A DNA stretch of 64,000 nucleotides from Diplolepis rosae (GCA_030998225.1 JAPYXD010000555.1:4588001-4652000), one strand, 5' to 3'. Positions 11,716-23,214 are shown, numbered from the stretch's first letter. A program made the numbers and translations. The notes: generated by a model not told the origin, from the sequence alone.

Positions 11716-11865
11716 ATACTAAATTTTATAATCCATTTTCTCCGGTTTTAATTAACATTTTATTTGAAATTTTGCGTAGTTATTTCGAAAATACTAAACA
11801 TTCCATTTTAGAAAATTCTTCAAGTGAAATTATGAACATTTAGTCACATAAATTTCAAGTCAATC

Positions 11866-11980
11866 ATTTCAAGCAATTATGTCAATCATTAGAAGAGTGT
11901 ATCACTCACCGCGACAAGGGAACTCTACTATATTGACTTTATTAACCTGTGATTTAGAATTAACTTTAACGCCATTTTTA
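11866..11980 (+). repeat. direct repeat, right copy (partner 10240-10365)
   Basis: Second copy of the block with AATCATTAGAAGAGTGTATC and ACCTGTGATTTAGAATTAAC; see the left copy. Confidence 0.7.
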
Positions 11981-12183
11981 TTACAAGATTAACTGAAATT
12001 ATTTCGAAAATTAGTAATTATTTCATGATATATCCGTAACTGAATAGGCACAGATAGATTCTTTGACCATCTTTCTGAATGACTTCTGTCTATGTCATGA
12101 TTTTTTCCTTCTGGCATTTGTTAGCTGTCACTCTTAGCTTGCTTTACAAACAAGTTGCGCGTAATTTTGTTTATAGTTGGTAA

Positions 12184-14126
12184 CCCTTTAACGCCCAGAT
12201 GTGCAGAATTTTCACGTTGACTACAATGTTGTACCATTTATATAAAAAAGATGAAAAAGGATCAGAAACTCCATATCCTACCGTTTTTGGGGTTGCTCTT
12301 TCGAACGGCATAGTCAGAATTCTCAAAAAATGACGCTGAACCCTTTATTTTCCCAAAAATACCCAAAAAAAACGCTATTTTTGGGATACGATTTTTTTTT
12401 AATTTAAATTTTCACTATGTTCCCGACACTTAAGCAACTTCTAACTTATCAGAAACGTGTTCTCGAGACTTGTACTTTCAAAATATGCATTGAAATATTT
12501 TGTTTTTCTTTGTTCTCTAATTCAAAATGGCGTCTGGACGTTTGAAATGTTTTGAAATTGAGAATATTGATCCTATTTCGAATTTTCCAGGTTACATCGT
12601 AGTGTGATCATACAAATAAGTGATTAAGAGTTTTGTCTCACCGATTGTGATTGGCGGAAGCAATATTAGCCCATAAAATTAAAATTCAAGATGGCGGCTG
12701 CCATGAAGCTAGTAGAAATACGTATATTTCGAGTTTTATTACAAACCAGGATGGTGTAAAATTTGCCAGTTAGCAATCTCATAGGTTTTAGTCACAACTA
12801 AATTCGAATCTTAGGTGAGTTTCTCGAAATTTAAAATGGCTGATCCAATATGGCGGACCCGTTATGTAAAATTTGATATTCCTGAAATTAAAAAATACTG
12901 CCGTATTCTACGCAAAATTTAAAATCAAAATTATTCTTGATGTTTTTTTTATTACAAGAGTTGTTTTCGAGAAAAAAATTCCAAAATTATGAGGCTTCCC
13001 GAAATTATTAAAAATTTACATTTATCTATATTCTTTGTCTCAAACTTTGTTAATATTTCATAAAATAATGTTCATATGAATCATAGATGAAACTTACTTA
13101 TAATAATATGTCATTCTGATGCTGGTGTAACTTACTAATTATGCTATAGAAGTAGATGAACATTTTTAGATAAATGGTAGGGTGTGAAAGAGATACTAAT
13201 AAATTTTGGGGAATTAGTAAATTCGCCTGCATTTAATATTTGCTGATACTCTATCTTACCATAAAATCCATAAATGTCGATTTGTCATGCATACTCAAAT
13301 TACTAATAATTTCGGGAAACCTCATAATTTTGGAATTTTTTTCTTGAAAAAAACTCTTGTAATAAAAAAAACATCAAGAATAATTTTGATTTTAAATTTT
13401 GCGTAGAATGCGGCAGTATTTATTTATTTCAGGAATATCAAATTTTACATAACGGGTCCGCAATATTGGATCAGCCATTTTAAATTTCGAAAAACTCACT
13501 TAAGATTCGAATTTAGTGATGACTAAAAACTATGAGATTGATAATTGGCAAATTTTACACCATCCTGGTTTGTAATAAAACTCGAAATATACGTATTTCT
13601 ACTAGCTTCATGGCAGCCGCCATCTTGAATTTTAATTTTATGGGCTAATATTGCTTCCGCCAATCACAATCGGTGAGACAAAACTCTTAATCACTTATTT
13701 GTATGATCACACTACGAAGTAACCTGGAAAATTCGAAATAGGATCAATATTCTCAATTTCAAAACATTTCAAACGTCCAGACGCCATTTTGAATTAGAGA
13801 ACAAAGAAAAACAAAATATCAATGCATATTTTGAAAGTACAAGTCTCGAGAACACGTTTCTGATAAGTTAGAAGTTGCTTAAGTGTCGGGAACATAGTGA
13901 AAATTGAAATTAAAAAAAAATCGTATCCCAAAAATAGCGTTTTTTAGGTATTTTTGGGAAAATAAAGGGTTCAGCGTCATTTTTTGAGAATTCTGACTAT
14001 GCCGTTCGAAAGAGCAACCCAAAAAACGGTAGGATATGGAGTTTCTGATCCTTTTTCATCTTTTTTCTGTAAATGGTACGACATTGTAGTCAACGTGAAA
14101 ATTCTGCACATCTGGGCGTTAAAGGG
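12184..14126. mobile_element. 1943-bp piggyBac-like non-autonomous palindrome
   Basis: The element starts CCCTTTAACGCCCAGATGTG and ends in the exact inverted sequence. It is flanked by TTAA on the right (14127-14130) and GTAA on the left (12180-12183), as expected for TTAA-targeting piggyBac-type elements. The two arms (about 12184-13030 and 13295-14126) are nearly identical over roughly 830 bases and surround a spacer of about 260 bases. Gene-like words such as AAGATGGCGGCTGCCATGAA lie in both arms, but no frame is open long enough to be a transposase. Confidence 0.88.
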
Positions 14127-14147
14127 TTAATTTGGCATCAAATTTAA

Positions 14148-14330
14148 GGTGGAGTGTAAAAACGAGCATTTTCGTCATACTTTGCTTTTTTATTTCCGTA
14201 AAGGAAAGAACGCAGCACATGTTGTTAAAAATTCCGTTTTGGGGATTTTTCATTCGAAGATGAGCAACGTTCAGGTCAGTCAAATGAAGTTGACGATAAC
14301 CAAATCACTTTAATCAATGATATACATTGA
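14148..14330 (+). pseudogene. mariner transposase N-terminal fragment
   Basis: The frame KVECKNEHFRHTLLFYFRKG (from about 14150) matches the N-terminal helix-turn-helix region of mariner transposases. A second frame gives GDFSFEDEQRSGQSNEVDD, the linker that follows it. The two are out of frame with each other, and everything from the second DNA-binding helix onward, including the DD34D core, is deleted. Confidence 0.8.
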
Positions 14331-14633
14331 TTAAAGTTCATTCCTTGCATTTAAAAGAATTTGTTTAATTTGTATGAAAAAATCGGCAATTTCTTCTGGG
14401 ACAACCCAATAAAAAAAATAAAATAAGAAATAAAATATAGTATATCTACTTTACTAGACTCATGGTAACAAAAAAGTTCATATACTTAATACAGAAACTT
14501 CAGCTGTGTTATTAATTTTTAAATAAACTCGTAGAATATAGTTTGTGATGAGAAAGTTGAGTACCTGTACTTAAAAGATGGCTATATTTTCGAACATGAA
14601 AAAAAGTGTATATATTAATATTAGTTATCTTAC

Positions 14634-14769
14634 CATCATTCCTGTAGAAACTGCAATGCCTCTTCCACAGTACGTGTTTGGTACGATGTCACCGAAACCC
14701 ACACTCAGGAACGTGATAGCGATGAGCCACATTGCATTAAGCAAGTTCGCGTGTTCTTCATCATGAAAC
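14634..14769 (-). CDS. SK: SK potassium channel, pore exon
   Basis: Exon of a small-conductance Ca2+-activated K+ channel, a plasma-membrane tetramer that makes the after-hyperpolarising K+ current. The 136-bp exon encodes the pore helix and selectivity filter: [20 protein letters not shown] followed by [12 protein letters not shown], with the filter reading GFGD. It starts at an AG acceptor (minus GTGCAG before the exon) with one base that completes the Arg codon split at the end of the 30981-31402 exon. It ends ATGATG before GTAAGATA. Reading is open and phase fits SK genes. The next exon (S6 and calmodulin-binding domain) was not found downstream in the window, so the gene continues past base 1. 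Confidence 0.93.
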
Positions 14770-16990
14770 CTGCACATTTTGCAAATCGATTATTCACTTT
14801 ATAATACCTAACGTTATCGAGGCTTTAGAATTTCATCGACCAAGCTCTTTATTTTTAAGACCGTTACTAATCAATTTAATTTTTCATGAAAATATACGAT
14901 TCCATTTTTGTTCAACTAATTGGTACGCAAAATGAACATTTTTCATGTAATTAAAGAAAGGATTGACATATGGGAGTATATTTTTACAGGATGATGTTCC
15001 GCTACCTAGAGTCAAGTGCAAAGAAATCACTTTTATGATTACGAGCAAGAAAAATAAAGATGAAACTAAATGTTCAGCTGAATATTATTTATGTAATATC
15101 ATAATCCTGGTGTTACTTCGACAAACAAATTTTTAGTGGTAAATTTCATGATGTTGTAAAGTGAAATTGACACTTTTACTTCAATCTAGAAGAAAGTATA
15201 GGGGAAGTTTTGCTGCGTTATTAGAATATAGGAGACTGACTACATAAACTCTTAGAAATGTTCGGGAATTTAGAAAATTACGTTACAAAGGTAATGTAAA
15301 ATTTAATGATATTTATGTTGTTTTTTGAGTGAAAGTATCTTAGAATTACAAAAATTGTACTGAATTTTATAAAAAAAAATTTAAGTGGTTAACCCTACTT
15401 ATTATGCCAAAAAAGTAAATTTTCACAAATTCTTTTTGGAAAAAGTGAATGAATAATTTTTGATACAAGGTTGTATATTTAAAAGATTATCATATAAACA
15501 AAATTTTGTACAGTTTTTATTAAAGTATTCGTTATTTAAGGAGTTACAGCCGGTATCACGTAGCATCTTTTTTTTTGAAGTGCTTTCTCGATGAGCAACA
15601 TTGCTCAGGATTGAAAAATCTAAAATAAAAAATACAACAATATTTCATCGATTTATTAGTTTCTTCAGTCCTTGATCGAAGGACTTTGTAAAAAGAAAAT
15701 TCTGGACAAAATGGCAGCAGGTTAGAGTTGAAACATCGATTTAAAAAAAAATCGTTTGTTTTTTGTTGATAAAAAAGAGGTTTTCATGAAGAAAAACTTC
15801 CGATTGTTTGAAATAGATAAGCTTAGTACTTTTTGAGAAATCTTGCTCTCCGACTTTGAAAACGTCCTTTTAAGGTAGTTTAACAGTGTATGTACGAGTA
15901 TATCTGCAGATTTTTTCATAAATATGACTAGAGTTCTGTACTCTAAAGTGCTTTGAAGTAGTTTACAAAACCAAAATGATAATGAAATACTAATTTTTGT
16001 ACGTTTTTCTTCTCGGATAAATAGATTCCACATCTTTTAATGACGAAAAGACCTGTTGATCGTGCGTTTCTTGTATACATTTCCAATACCTCAATTTAAA
16101 CGAAATCGGTTAAAATTAACATGGGCTTCAAAATATTCAATGTTTTAACAATTAAGGTGTAAAAAATCATTATGTGCATCTAATTGTATTGTTTATTATC
16201 CGAAATTTTCAAATTCCTATAGTCACGATTTTTAGATTATCCTTAAAAAATAGGCATCAGAGAAAAATTAAATTTTCTGAAATTAACTGGATTTGTAGTA
16301 TTTCTAGACTTTTTTCTATGCCAATTACACAAGAAACTTTGAGTTCCTTGAAGTAGGTGTTGATATTAACCAATTCTTCTCAAATTTGAAGATTGTTTTT
16401 TTGGGGGAAGTTAAACGAAATTGTGGTGTGAGTGCAAAGAAGTGCACAAAAGCAATTTCATTAAGAGTAGAAGGGACCATTCTAATAGTTATAGGACGTG
16501 ACACTAGTGTACGTGCTTCAAAGTAAATTATCGGGGTTTCATCTAACGGAAAGTACGAAATTAAGGCTCTTTCTAAAAGTGGAAAGAGCGAAGCACTGTG
16601 GCTACAGTAAATTAGAAAAATACAGGATTTTTAGTTAGAAATACAAATAGCATTTTAATCGACTAGTCTAATTACCATCTATACAACATTTTATTTATTG
16701 AATTTTAAATAGTCTCTTATTAAAGCAAAAAAAAAAATTGTTGCTATCAAAAAGTAATTTATAATTAAATAGTGAATATCTTGGTCTTCACATGTAGAGT
16801 TCTAATTAAATAATGATAATTTTTCACAGTGTGATATTAATTTAAATATCAGTATCGAATACTTTGAAGTTTCTTTATAAAATATTAATTGTATGGTATT
16901 TCAAAAAAATATTTTTGCATTTTGAATTTCTAAAACATCTTTATTTTGACAAATATATGTAAGATATTATTTGAATGTGCCTAAAATAAA
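14770..16990. other. SK intron, about 2.2 kb without other features
   Basis: Intronic by position between SK exons. AT-rich. Open frames at 15722-16033 and 16174-16356 show no domain or homology that I recognise and are probably chance. Confidence 0.5.
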
Positions 16991-16994
16991 TACA

Positions 16995-17160
16995 AAAAAG
17001 TCTGTCTCGCGCACAGCTCGCGAATCTGAGCGTACCTGGAGCGCGCGATTCAATCGTCGCGCTCCGTTTTGTTAGGACCTCGCGCTTCGCGCACGGTTTT
17101 ATATTCTTCGCATAGATTTAAGTTCATTTCTTGTAATTTGATATTAAAACAGAAACTGGT
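16995..17160. repeat. dispersed element R, copy 1 (left part)
   Basis: A G/C-rich block (CTCGCGCTTCGCGCACGG, preceded by TCGTCGCGCTCCGTT) leads into TTTAAGTTCATTTCTTGTAA. The same order of motifs is at 34110-34290. The matching right part is at 19739-20195 in copy 1 and to 35757 in copy 2, so the Tc1 and mariner elements at 17.2-19.7 kb appear inserted into it. Confidence 0.65.
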
Positions 17161-17454
17161 GAAAGCCGTCCAAAGCGACCAAAAACTCAACAGCCCGTAA
17201 AAAAAAGTTGATCTTGTTAGATCTCATTAGATATAATTCCCAGATCTAACCAGATCTTGATTTTGTCGAGATCTGACCAGATCTGATCAGATCTACAATT
17301 TGTTCCACAAGAAAAGGTACGCGTTTTCTCAGAAAGTTCCAAAGATTTTTATTCCTTTCTTTTATGTCTTGACTGTACGTTCGAAGGGCTTCGGCGCAAC
17401 CACCTATTCGTTCCAGTCTTGTTCGAAGTGTCAGATATTACACAATATTAAGCT

Positions 17455-19182
17455 ATGAGTGCTATCTACGTTAAACGTTACGAAGCGGTTTTTTTGTGCA
17501 CTCATGAACGCGGACCACATCTTTCATACTCAGCTGTTGCCAAAGTGCTTAAAAAGTCTAAGCACTTCGTGCAAATGTGGGTAGAGCGGTATAGGGACAC
17601 AAAAACTGTCGATGACCTGTCAGGGAAAGGAGAGACGCGAGCAACGTCCAGTAAGGAGGATAAGATGACCGTTGCACTGTTCAAACGCAACCCAACTCTC
17701 CGGCTGCGTGAGGCCAAAGCTAAGCTAGCGAAGAAGGGACTACACGTTAGTATAAACACCATAATACGCCGATTAGCTGAGGCGAAAGTACAGTACCATC
17801 CCACGAGGCAGAAACCCCTGCTTTCAGAGGTTCATATGGAAAAACGCTTGGCATGGGCTACGGAAAATGTTGATCGCGATTGATCCAATGTACTTTTTTC
17901 GGACGAAGCGTCCTTTTGGGCATGGGTTCCCATACAACGTGCTTGGTCAGCCGCTGGTGAGCGTTTCGTCCAGCGAACTGTTAAACACCCCATAAATATC
18001 CATGTTTGGGGATGCTTCTCACAGCGCGGTTTTGGCTGTTTAGGACTTTTTACTGAGAACCTCAATGATCAAAAAATGCTTCAAATCTACGAACATGACC
18101 GTCTGAGATCTGCAGAGAAGATGTTTGGAGCCAACAATAAGGATTGGATCCTTCAAGAGGACAACGACCCCAAACATCGCAGTGACCTCTGCACGTCCTG
18201 GAATGCGGAAAATGGCATCACGACCTTGGACTGGTCTTCACAATCTCCTGATGCGAATCCAATAGAAAATGTGTGGGGTGTCGTGAAGAGGATACTTGCA
18301 GGAAGGCGTGCATTCACCCTGAAGCAGCTCTCTGTACGAATTAAGGAGGTATGGCGCTCTCTACCTACACAGAAAAAAATAGCATCTGGTTATAATGATT
18401 AGGAATAATGTAGTTGGAAATAAAAAAGTGACAGTAACGAGGGAGACTTGTTGTCGCTACTTGACCCATGGCTACAGTAACATGATTTGTAGCCATGGTA
18501 GCCATATTCTGAATACCTGGTCGTGGCGACTAGTTAGCATCGTTGAAATTGTCCTTAACTCTTAAACCTAGCTATGTGAACTTGAAACATTGAGTTGTCA
18601 TAGCTAGAATACCGTAGTCGCTATAACCAGTGGAGCAAACTTCACACTCGTTGAAATCGCTGTGTATTGTTTCGAGTAATGCATATTATTTTTCATAGCA
18701 ACTGATCGAAACTCTTTTGAGAATTTGATTTAAAGTGTCGAGCGGCTCGAAACTGTGATTTTAAATCCTACTACTTTTAAAGTTTCAACCCGCTCTACAG
18801 ATGCCGACAAACAGATTTTCAAAAGAGGTGCTATGAAAAATACAATGTTCCACGTAGTAATTTCATGCATTTGATTTTAGGAATTTGATTTAACATAACT
18901 TTATAGTTGACACTTACATATAGTGACTGTGACAACATTACATAGTCGCTGTGACTACATTACTTAGTCACTGCGACCACTTTTAGTACCTACATTGACG
19001 GGTCAACCATTGCTTGAATTCAGCCACAAAAAGTAGATAACGACATTTTCAACTACATATATCACGTCACTATGCCCAGGATTTTTTCTCAGTGTACGGA
19101 ATATGCCGAAAAACTAGTCGAGAGCATGCCCAGAAGATGCCAGGCCATTATCCAGAACAACGGCGATTGGACGGTTTATTAG
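17455..19182 (+). pseudogene. Tc1-family transposase (DD34E), one stop and one insertion
   Basis: Tc1/mariner superfamily DDE transposase. The N-terminal paired-like helix-turn-helix (YSAVAKVLKKSKHFVQMWVE) begins with the ATG at 17455. A TGA at 17881-17883 falls where Tc1 proteins usually have Trp. The frame then continues open through the first Asp (VLFSDEASFW), the second Asp (QEDNDPKH) and the Glu (NPIENVWGVV). It is cut at 18367 by the MITE. Beyond it the same frame resumes with EYAEKLVESMPRRCQAIIQN and ends at TAG 19180-19182. Apart from the stop and the insertion the gene is continuous, so it died recently. Confidence 0.9.
18368..19094. mobile_element. 727-bp MITE inside the Tc1 transposase gene
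   Basis: It starts CACAGAAAAAAATAGC after TA (18366-18367) and ends ATTTTTTCTCAGTG before TA (19095-19096). Removing it with one TA restores the transposase reading frame, which proves the boundaries. The inside has repeated GTCGCTGTGACTACATTAC-like words and no coding frame. Confidence 0.9.
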
Positions 19183-19312
19183 GTGAGTGCTCCCTAGTGC
19201 TTTATGCGCACTGTTGTGCCAAAAAAGGAAAATGAGGTTTTCTTCAAAACTTTCCGAGCAAACGCGTACCTTTTCTTGTGGAACAGACTGTAAGTAGATC
19301 TGGCCAGATCTA

Positions 19313-19765
19313 CTTTCTTTTCGTGGGAGTGGGCTGGCAAGGTTATGGCATCCGTATTTTGTGACGCACATGGTATTTTGTTTATCAACTATCTTGAGCA
19401 AGGTAAAACCATTAACAGCAACTATTACATGGCATTACTGGATCGATTGAGCGCAGAATTTAAGAAGAAACGGTCTCGCATGCAAAAGAAAAAAGTGCAC
19501 CGTGTCACACGTCCATGAAAACGATGGTGAAATTGAATGAATTAAGCTTCGAGATTTGGCTCCAATGAAGAAGTAATTACCGAAACTGAGGCCTATTTTA
19601 AGATAAAAGACGAATCTTTCTATAAAAGAGGCATTGAAAAGTTAGAGAATCATTGCAATGAATGTATTGTGCTTGAAGAAAACTATGTTGATGAATAATC
19701 TCGAATTTCTCGAAATAATTATGTTTTTCTTAGTTAGACCGGAAACTTATTAAGTGATGTGTTAA
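19313..19765 (+). pseudogene. mariner transposase C-terminal remnant
   Basis: Frames read VMASVFCDAHGILFINYLEQ, then GKTINSNYYMALLDRLSAEF, and later a C-terminal block FYKRGIEKLE...EENYVDE. About 120 bases that should hold the HQDNAP and YSPDLAPSD motifs are deleted near 19500-19550, with a frame change. A degenerate mariner end (ACCGGAAACTTATTAAGTGA) lies at about 19738-19760. The element is related to the copy at 54591-56038. Confidence 0.8.
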
Positions 19766-20195
19766 GTAAACGATTTTGCATTTTAACGCTTTCTTCGTAT
19801 GTCACATTTTTTGTTTAAAAAATGGAACTTTGGAATTTTAATCGTATTTTTTGAATTTGAAACGAAAAATGTTCATTTTATCAGAAACTGTGTCAGAGAA
19901 AATTTGTAGATCTTCTTGGAGTGAATAATTTTTCATTCTTACATACAGTGATTTCTCTAATTTTGGTTTAATTGAAAAATATTATTGGGATAATTAGTAG
20001 AGATTAATGAGCACTATGAGAAACCAATATTGAAATTACTACTACTACATAGGGGCAGACAGACAGTTTCATAAAAACCGTTTTTTCTGACTCAGTGGGT
20101 CTCAAAACGTAAAGATTTAATGAAAATTTCGGAAGTCGTTTTTAATATAAAACCAATACCTTCTCATTTACGATGAGAATGTAAAAATTGCCAGG
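19766..20195. repeat. dispersed element R, copy 1 (right part)
   Basis: Matches 35075-35757: AAACGATTTTGCA near the start, then AGATCTTCTTGGAGTGAATA, then GACTCAGTGGGTCTCAAAAC and a final CCAATACCTTCTCATTTACG / GATGAGAATGTAAAAA end. The copy at 35 kb has a (GACA)n tract where this one has GGCAGACAGACAG. Confidence 0.75.
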
Positions 20196-21282
20196 GTTGA
20201 TATGACGGGAAGTAATTTCCTTTGAAAACCCTCATATAAGGGGAAACGGCCAATCGTGTTCGATTAATATTTCATGGGGTTGAAATTTCAGGTGTTTGCT
20301 TTCAGGAATTTAAATTATTTTCCCTTCCATTAAAGGCTGAATATCGCACTTGAAAATAAACTCTCAGTTTAGTTTTACATATTTGATTATGGATGGGAAA
20401 TAGTTTTACCCATCTGGACAAATGCAAAGCGCGATAACCTCGATATTTAATTAAATCTATTATAAAAGGTCGGTTCTTGAGATTTTCCAGATTCAATCGA
20501 TCATTGAGAGAAAGATCTTGAAAATTAATTAAGCCTGGCCATTAACGATCGTGAATATTCTCTCTTCTTAAGTTAAAGGCAGTTATGGTTGTACAGAAAG
20601 AACTTGAGTAATGCAAACTGTACAAGTTAAATGACTTATATTGTTCTCTAGAACTTTCAACAACATCCAGGGTGAAGAGATTCCTTGTTCATGAAGTTCA
20701 GAATCTCGCCTCTCTGATAAACATGTTAAAAAATTAATTGACGCATTTTCATAACTTAAGATTAGCTCACGAATACAACACGGGTAACTTTGAATTATTA
20801 GCAAATCAGGGGAATCGCAAGATCTTCAGAGGAATTCTGAAGTTCTAGAGCTGAATATGTTTTAATTATATACATTCAAAAATTTTCCAACAAAAGGAAA
20901 ATTTAAAATAAGGAAATTTTTTACCATTTCCTCAGTGCACAGTCAACAGTTAATATTTTAAGGAAAATTGAATATGCGCTTAGAATTTTATTCCTGAAAA
21001 ATTTAAAAAATTAGAAGAGTTCGTTGTGATGAATAAAATGGCCATTCTGGTAATTGTCAATTGTCAATTTACTCCACCTTTAGTTATCAAGTGTGAAAAT
21101 TTTATTATCGGTCAAATTATGCTAGTAAAAATTCAGAAACATCAGATCTCTTTTATTATACAATATTTCCGCACTTTTACGAACATTTATCCATGGTCTA
21201 TTTTATCTCATGGGGAAGAATATTTTTTTTTTAATCGAACTTCTAGTTTCTCATGCTTCTTGCCCGAATAATATACTTTTTT
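20196..21282. other. about 1.1 kb without a gene
   Basis: AT-rich intronic sequence. Open frames at 20302-20496, 20583-20804 and 21026-21271 show no domain that I recognise. Confidence 0.5.
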
Positions 21283-21670
21283 TTAACTAGCGGGTGATAA
21301 AGTGGGTTTTATTGCACCGTGTGGGGCGAAGAGAGGGTAATAACCACATGAGTAAAATAAATGTTTTTCCCGGGTCGCACGCTATTTTTTTTTAACTGGA
21401 GAGTCAAAAAATGGATTTTTTTCCCCGCACGGGGCAGTAAAGTGCACTTTATGACCCGCTAGTAGAAAAAATCCATTTTTCAACCACCAAATAGACGAAA
21501 AATCGTGTGCCATACGGGAATAGTACATTGTGCAACTAGGGAAAAAAAAATTTATTTTGCGAGTGTGAAGTTTGATGCCCGGGCAATAAAGTCCACTTTA
21601 TGGCCCGCTAGTAGAAAAAAACATTTATTTTACTCGTGTGGTTGTTACCCTCGCTTTGCTCGGGCATCAA
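21283..21670. repeat. cluster of inverted CTAGCGGG...ATAAAGT palindromes
   Basis: Three copies of one quasi-palindromic unit are present. They are CTAGCGGGTGATAAAGTGGG (21285), GGGCAGTAAAGTGCACTTTA then TGACCCGCTAG (21432-21462), and GGGCAATAAAGTCCACTTTA then TGGCCCGCTAG (21580-21610). The flanking AAAAATGGATTTTTT and AAACATTTATTTTACTC words are inverted around them. The structure suggests nested palindromic insertions, not coding sequence. Confidence 0.65.
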
Positions 21671-22140
21671 TCTTCATACTCGCTAAATAAACGTTATTTC
21701 CTTAGTTGCACAATATACTATTAGGCTAAACACTTTTCCTTTTACGATAATGCAGATATAATTTGAAACCAAAACTAAAAGTAATTTTAGTGACAAAAAT
21801 AAATCAAAGAAGAATTTTTTGATTATGACTTTACTTTTTTTATTATGTGAGGGATACATCATATGCAGTTTAAAGGAAAATGGGACGACTACTGGTATCA
21901 AATAATCGATAGGGATTGCTAGGATTTGGTGACCCAACTGATCCTTCTATCGAAGGTGTGCGATTTCCAAGCTAAAATAAACAGACTCGTTTTAGAACGT
22001 TCTAAAGCTGGGGAAGATTTGTTCGGAAGTTTAATGCTATAATTTTTATTGATTAAGCATTCTTGATACGGAAAAACCTATTCAGGAAATTAAATTTTGG
22101 GTTGATAAAATATTTGTGTTTAGAGACAAGAATCTGAACG
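21671..22140. other. about 0.5 kb without a gene
   Basis: AT-rich sequence; nothing recognised. Confidence 0.45.
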
Positions 22141-23004
22141 AGTTATTTTAAATTTAAATTAATAGTAATATTCGAGAGTCTATCCAGAAAAAAGTTTTAT
22201 TTAAATTTAAGAAAACAGCAAATCAGTTTCATTAATTGAAAATGAGTAAAATTAAACTACTTGTAAAGTTCAAAATGTTTTGAATTTCCAGTTTCCAATA
22301 ACTTGAATTTTTTACTACAAATTTGAAGTTATGGAGTTTGTGTATTCTTTTTTTTTATTTTTTTAACATTATTTATTTGATTTAAGACCATGGAGTAACC
22401 GGATCATATAACAAGGTTCCTACCTTATCAGCATTTTTAATTCGTGCAACCCCAGTTCTGTAAAAAATAAGATAACAAATTGAAAATCTGTGAGAGTAAA
22501 TGAAATACACAAAGCCAAGTCTGTCTGGTAATAAATGTTTATAACTGTAAATTTTTTTTTCCAAAGAAATTAATTTTTATAATTATAAACATTTATGATC
22601 AGACAGACCTATATTAATGTATTTTATTTGATTCTACAAATTTTCAGTTACCTATCTTATTTTTTATAGAAATGGGGTTACACAAACTAAAAAGTCGGTA
22701 AAGTAGGAATCTAGTCACGTGACCAGGTTGGTTCATGGCCTTAAAAAAATATTTTTTTAAATTCAAATGCAGTACCAGGAAAAACTTAAGAAATATTTTT
22801 ATTAATTTTATTACCTTGAACGATGAAATTTTTTTCTTTAAACTAAATAAAATATTTCTCTGAATCACATTATATGAATGTACTATGTGACTGCATAGAC
22901 GTTCATTTCCTTAATTCAAAGAAAGAAAAAGCAATCAATTAATTTCCTTGGCCGTATAGCATTGCATGAATTTGTTTGGATCAAAGAAATTTATTTTAAT
23001 CGAA
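22141..23004. repeat. CAAAGAAA-rich repeat, copy 1 (empty-site paralogue)
   Basis: Shares with 42350-47800 the ordered blocks CAGTTTCCAATAACTTGAAT, then AAACTTAAGAAATATTTTTA, then CACATTATATGAATGTACTA, and TTGGCCGTATAG...GAATTTGT. Copy 2 has extra insertions at points where copy 1 is continuous (CCTTAATTC and GTATAGCATTGCATGAATTTG). This copy therefore shows the uninserted state of the MITE at 42984-43315 and of the transposon at 43386-47722. Confidence 0.75.
22386..22740. mobile_element. 355-bp TTAA-flanked MITE (diverged GGCCATG family)
   Basis: Starts GACCATGGAGTAACCGGATC after TTAA (22382-22385). Ends GACCAGGTTGGTTCATGGCC before TTAA (22741-22744). The arms pair over about 100 bases, including AAGATAACAAATTGAAAATC and its complement. 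A minus-strand open frame at 22382-22564 lies inside the palindrome and is not a gene. Confidence 0.85.
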
Positions 23005-23214
23005 CACTGAGAAAAATAGATACTAAAAATGAGATACTAGAATGTTATTATGAAGTTTTGAAATGTCATTTTTGAAAAAATTTGCTTACTAGAATTCGTA
23101 ATAGATTCCACATGTTTACAATTATGTTGAACGTTTTGATAATCTCCATTTATCAACAGGTTGCCTTGATTTTGAAAATAATCAACCAATTATTGACTTG
23201 CGAAAACTCTTATA

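Larger units (their letters stand above)
11217..11746. mobile_element. MITE with CACGGAGAAAAAATAGA ends, carrying nested MITEs
   Basis: The left end (ACGGAGAAAAAATAGACTAT then AAAATTTAAT) is mirrored by ACTAAATTTTATAATCCATT followed by TTCTCCGG at about 11720-11746. Inside are a TA-flanked nested element (11311-11529) and a second palindrome (11543-11715). Members of the same terminal type occur at 23005-25843, 26628-26842 and 53450-54360. Confidence 0.7.
12110..14409 (+). mobile_element. mariner remnant split by a piggyBac-like palindrome
   Basis: The left piece (about 12110-12180) resembles mariner 5' leader sequence. The right piece (14131-14409) carries transposase N-terminal codons and ends in a repeat whose complement is TTGGGTTGTCCCAGAAGAAA, followed by TA at 14410-14411. 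The 1.94-kb element 12184-14126 interrupts it. The 5' terminal repeat was not identified, so the left boundary is approximate. Confidence 0.7.
17210..19312 (+). mobile_element. Tc1-like transposon interrupted by a MITE
   Basis: The sequence AACGCGTACCTTTTCTTGTG followed by GAACA and then an AGATCTGACCAGATCT-type repeat occurs on both sides (17225-17340 inverted, 19240-19312 direct), giving long inverted repeats around a transposase gene. The exact outer ends are unclear: the left is near 17210 and the right abuts a mariner remnant. The 727-bp MITE at 18368-19094 splits the gene. Confidence 0.75.

Noticed and set aside
10240..11980. Possible LTR retrotransposon bounded by direct repeats
   Set aside because: No TG...CA ends, primer-binding site, polypurine tract or gag-pol coding between them.
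1..14633. Downstream SK exons (S6, calmodulin-binding domain)
   Set aside because: Looked for on the minus strand; nothing resembling them was seen, so they are presumed to lie beyond base 1.
15722..16033. 103-codon minus-strand frame
   Set aside because: Low-complexity Lys/Phe/Ser composition, no domain, no codon-usage contrast with its AT-rich surroundings.
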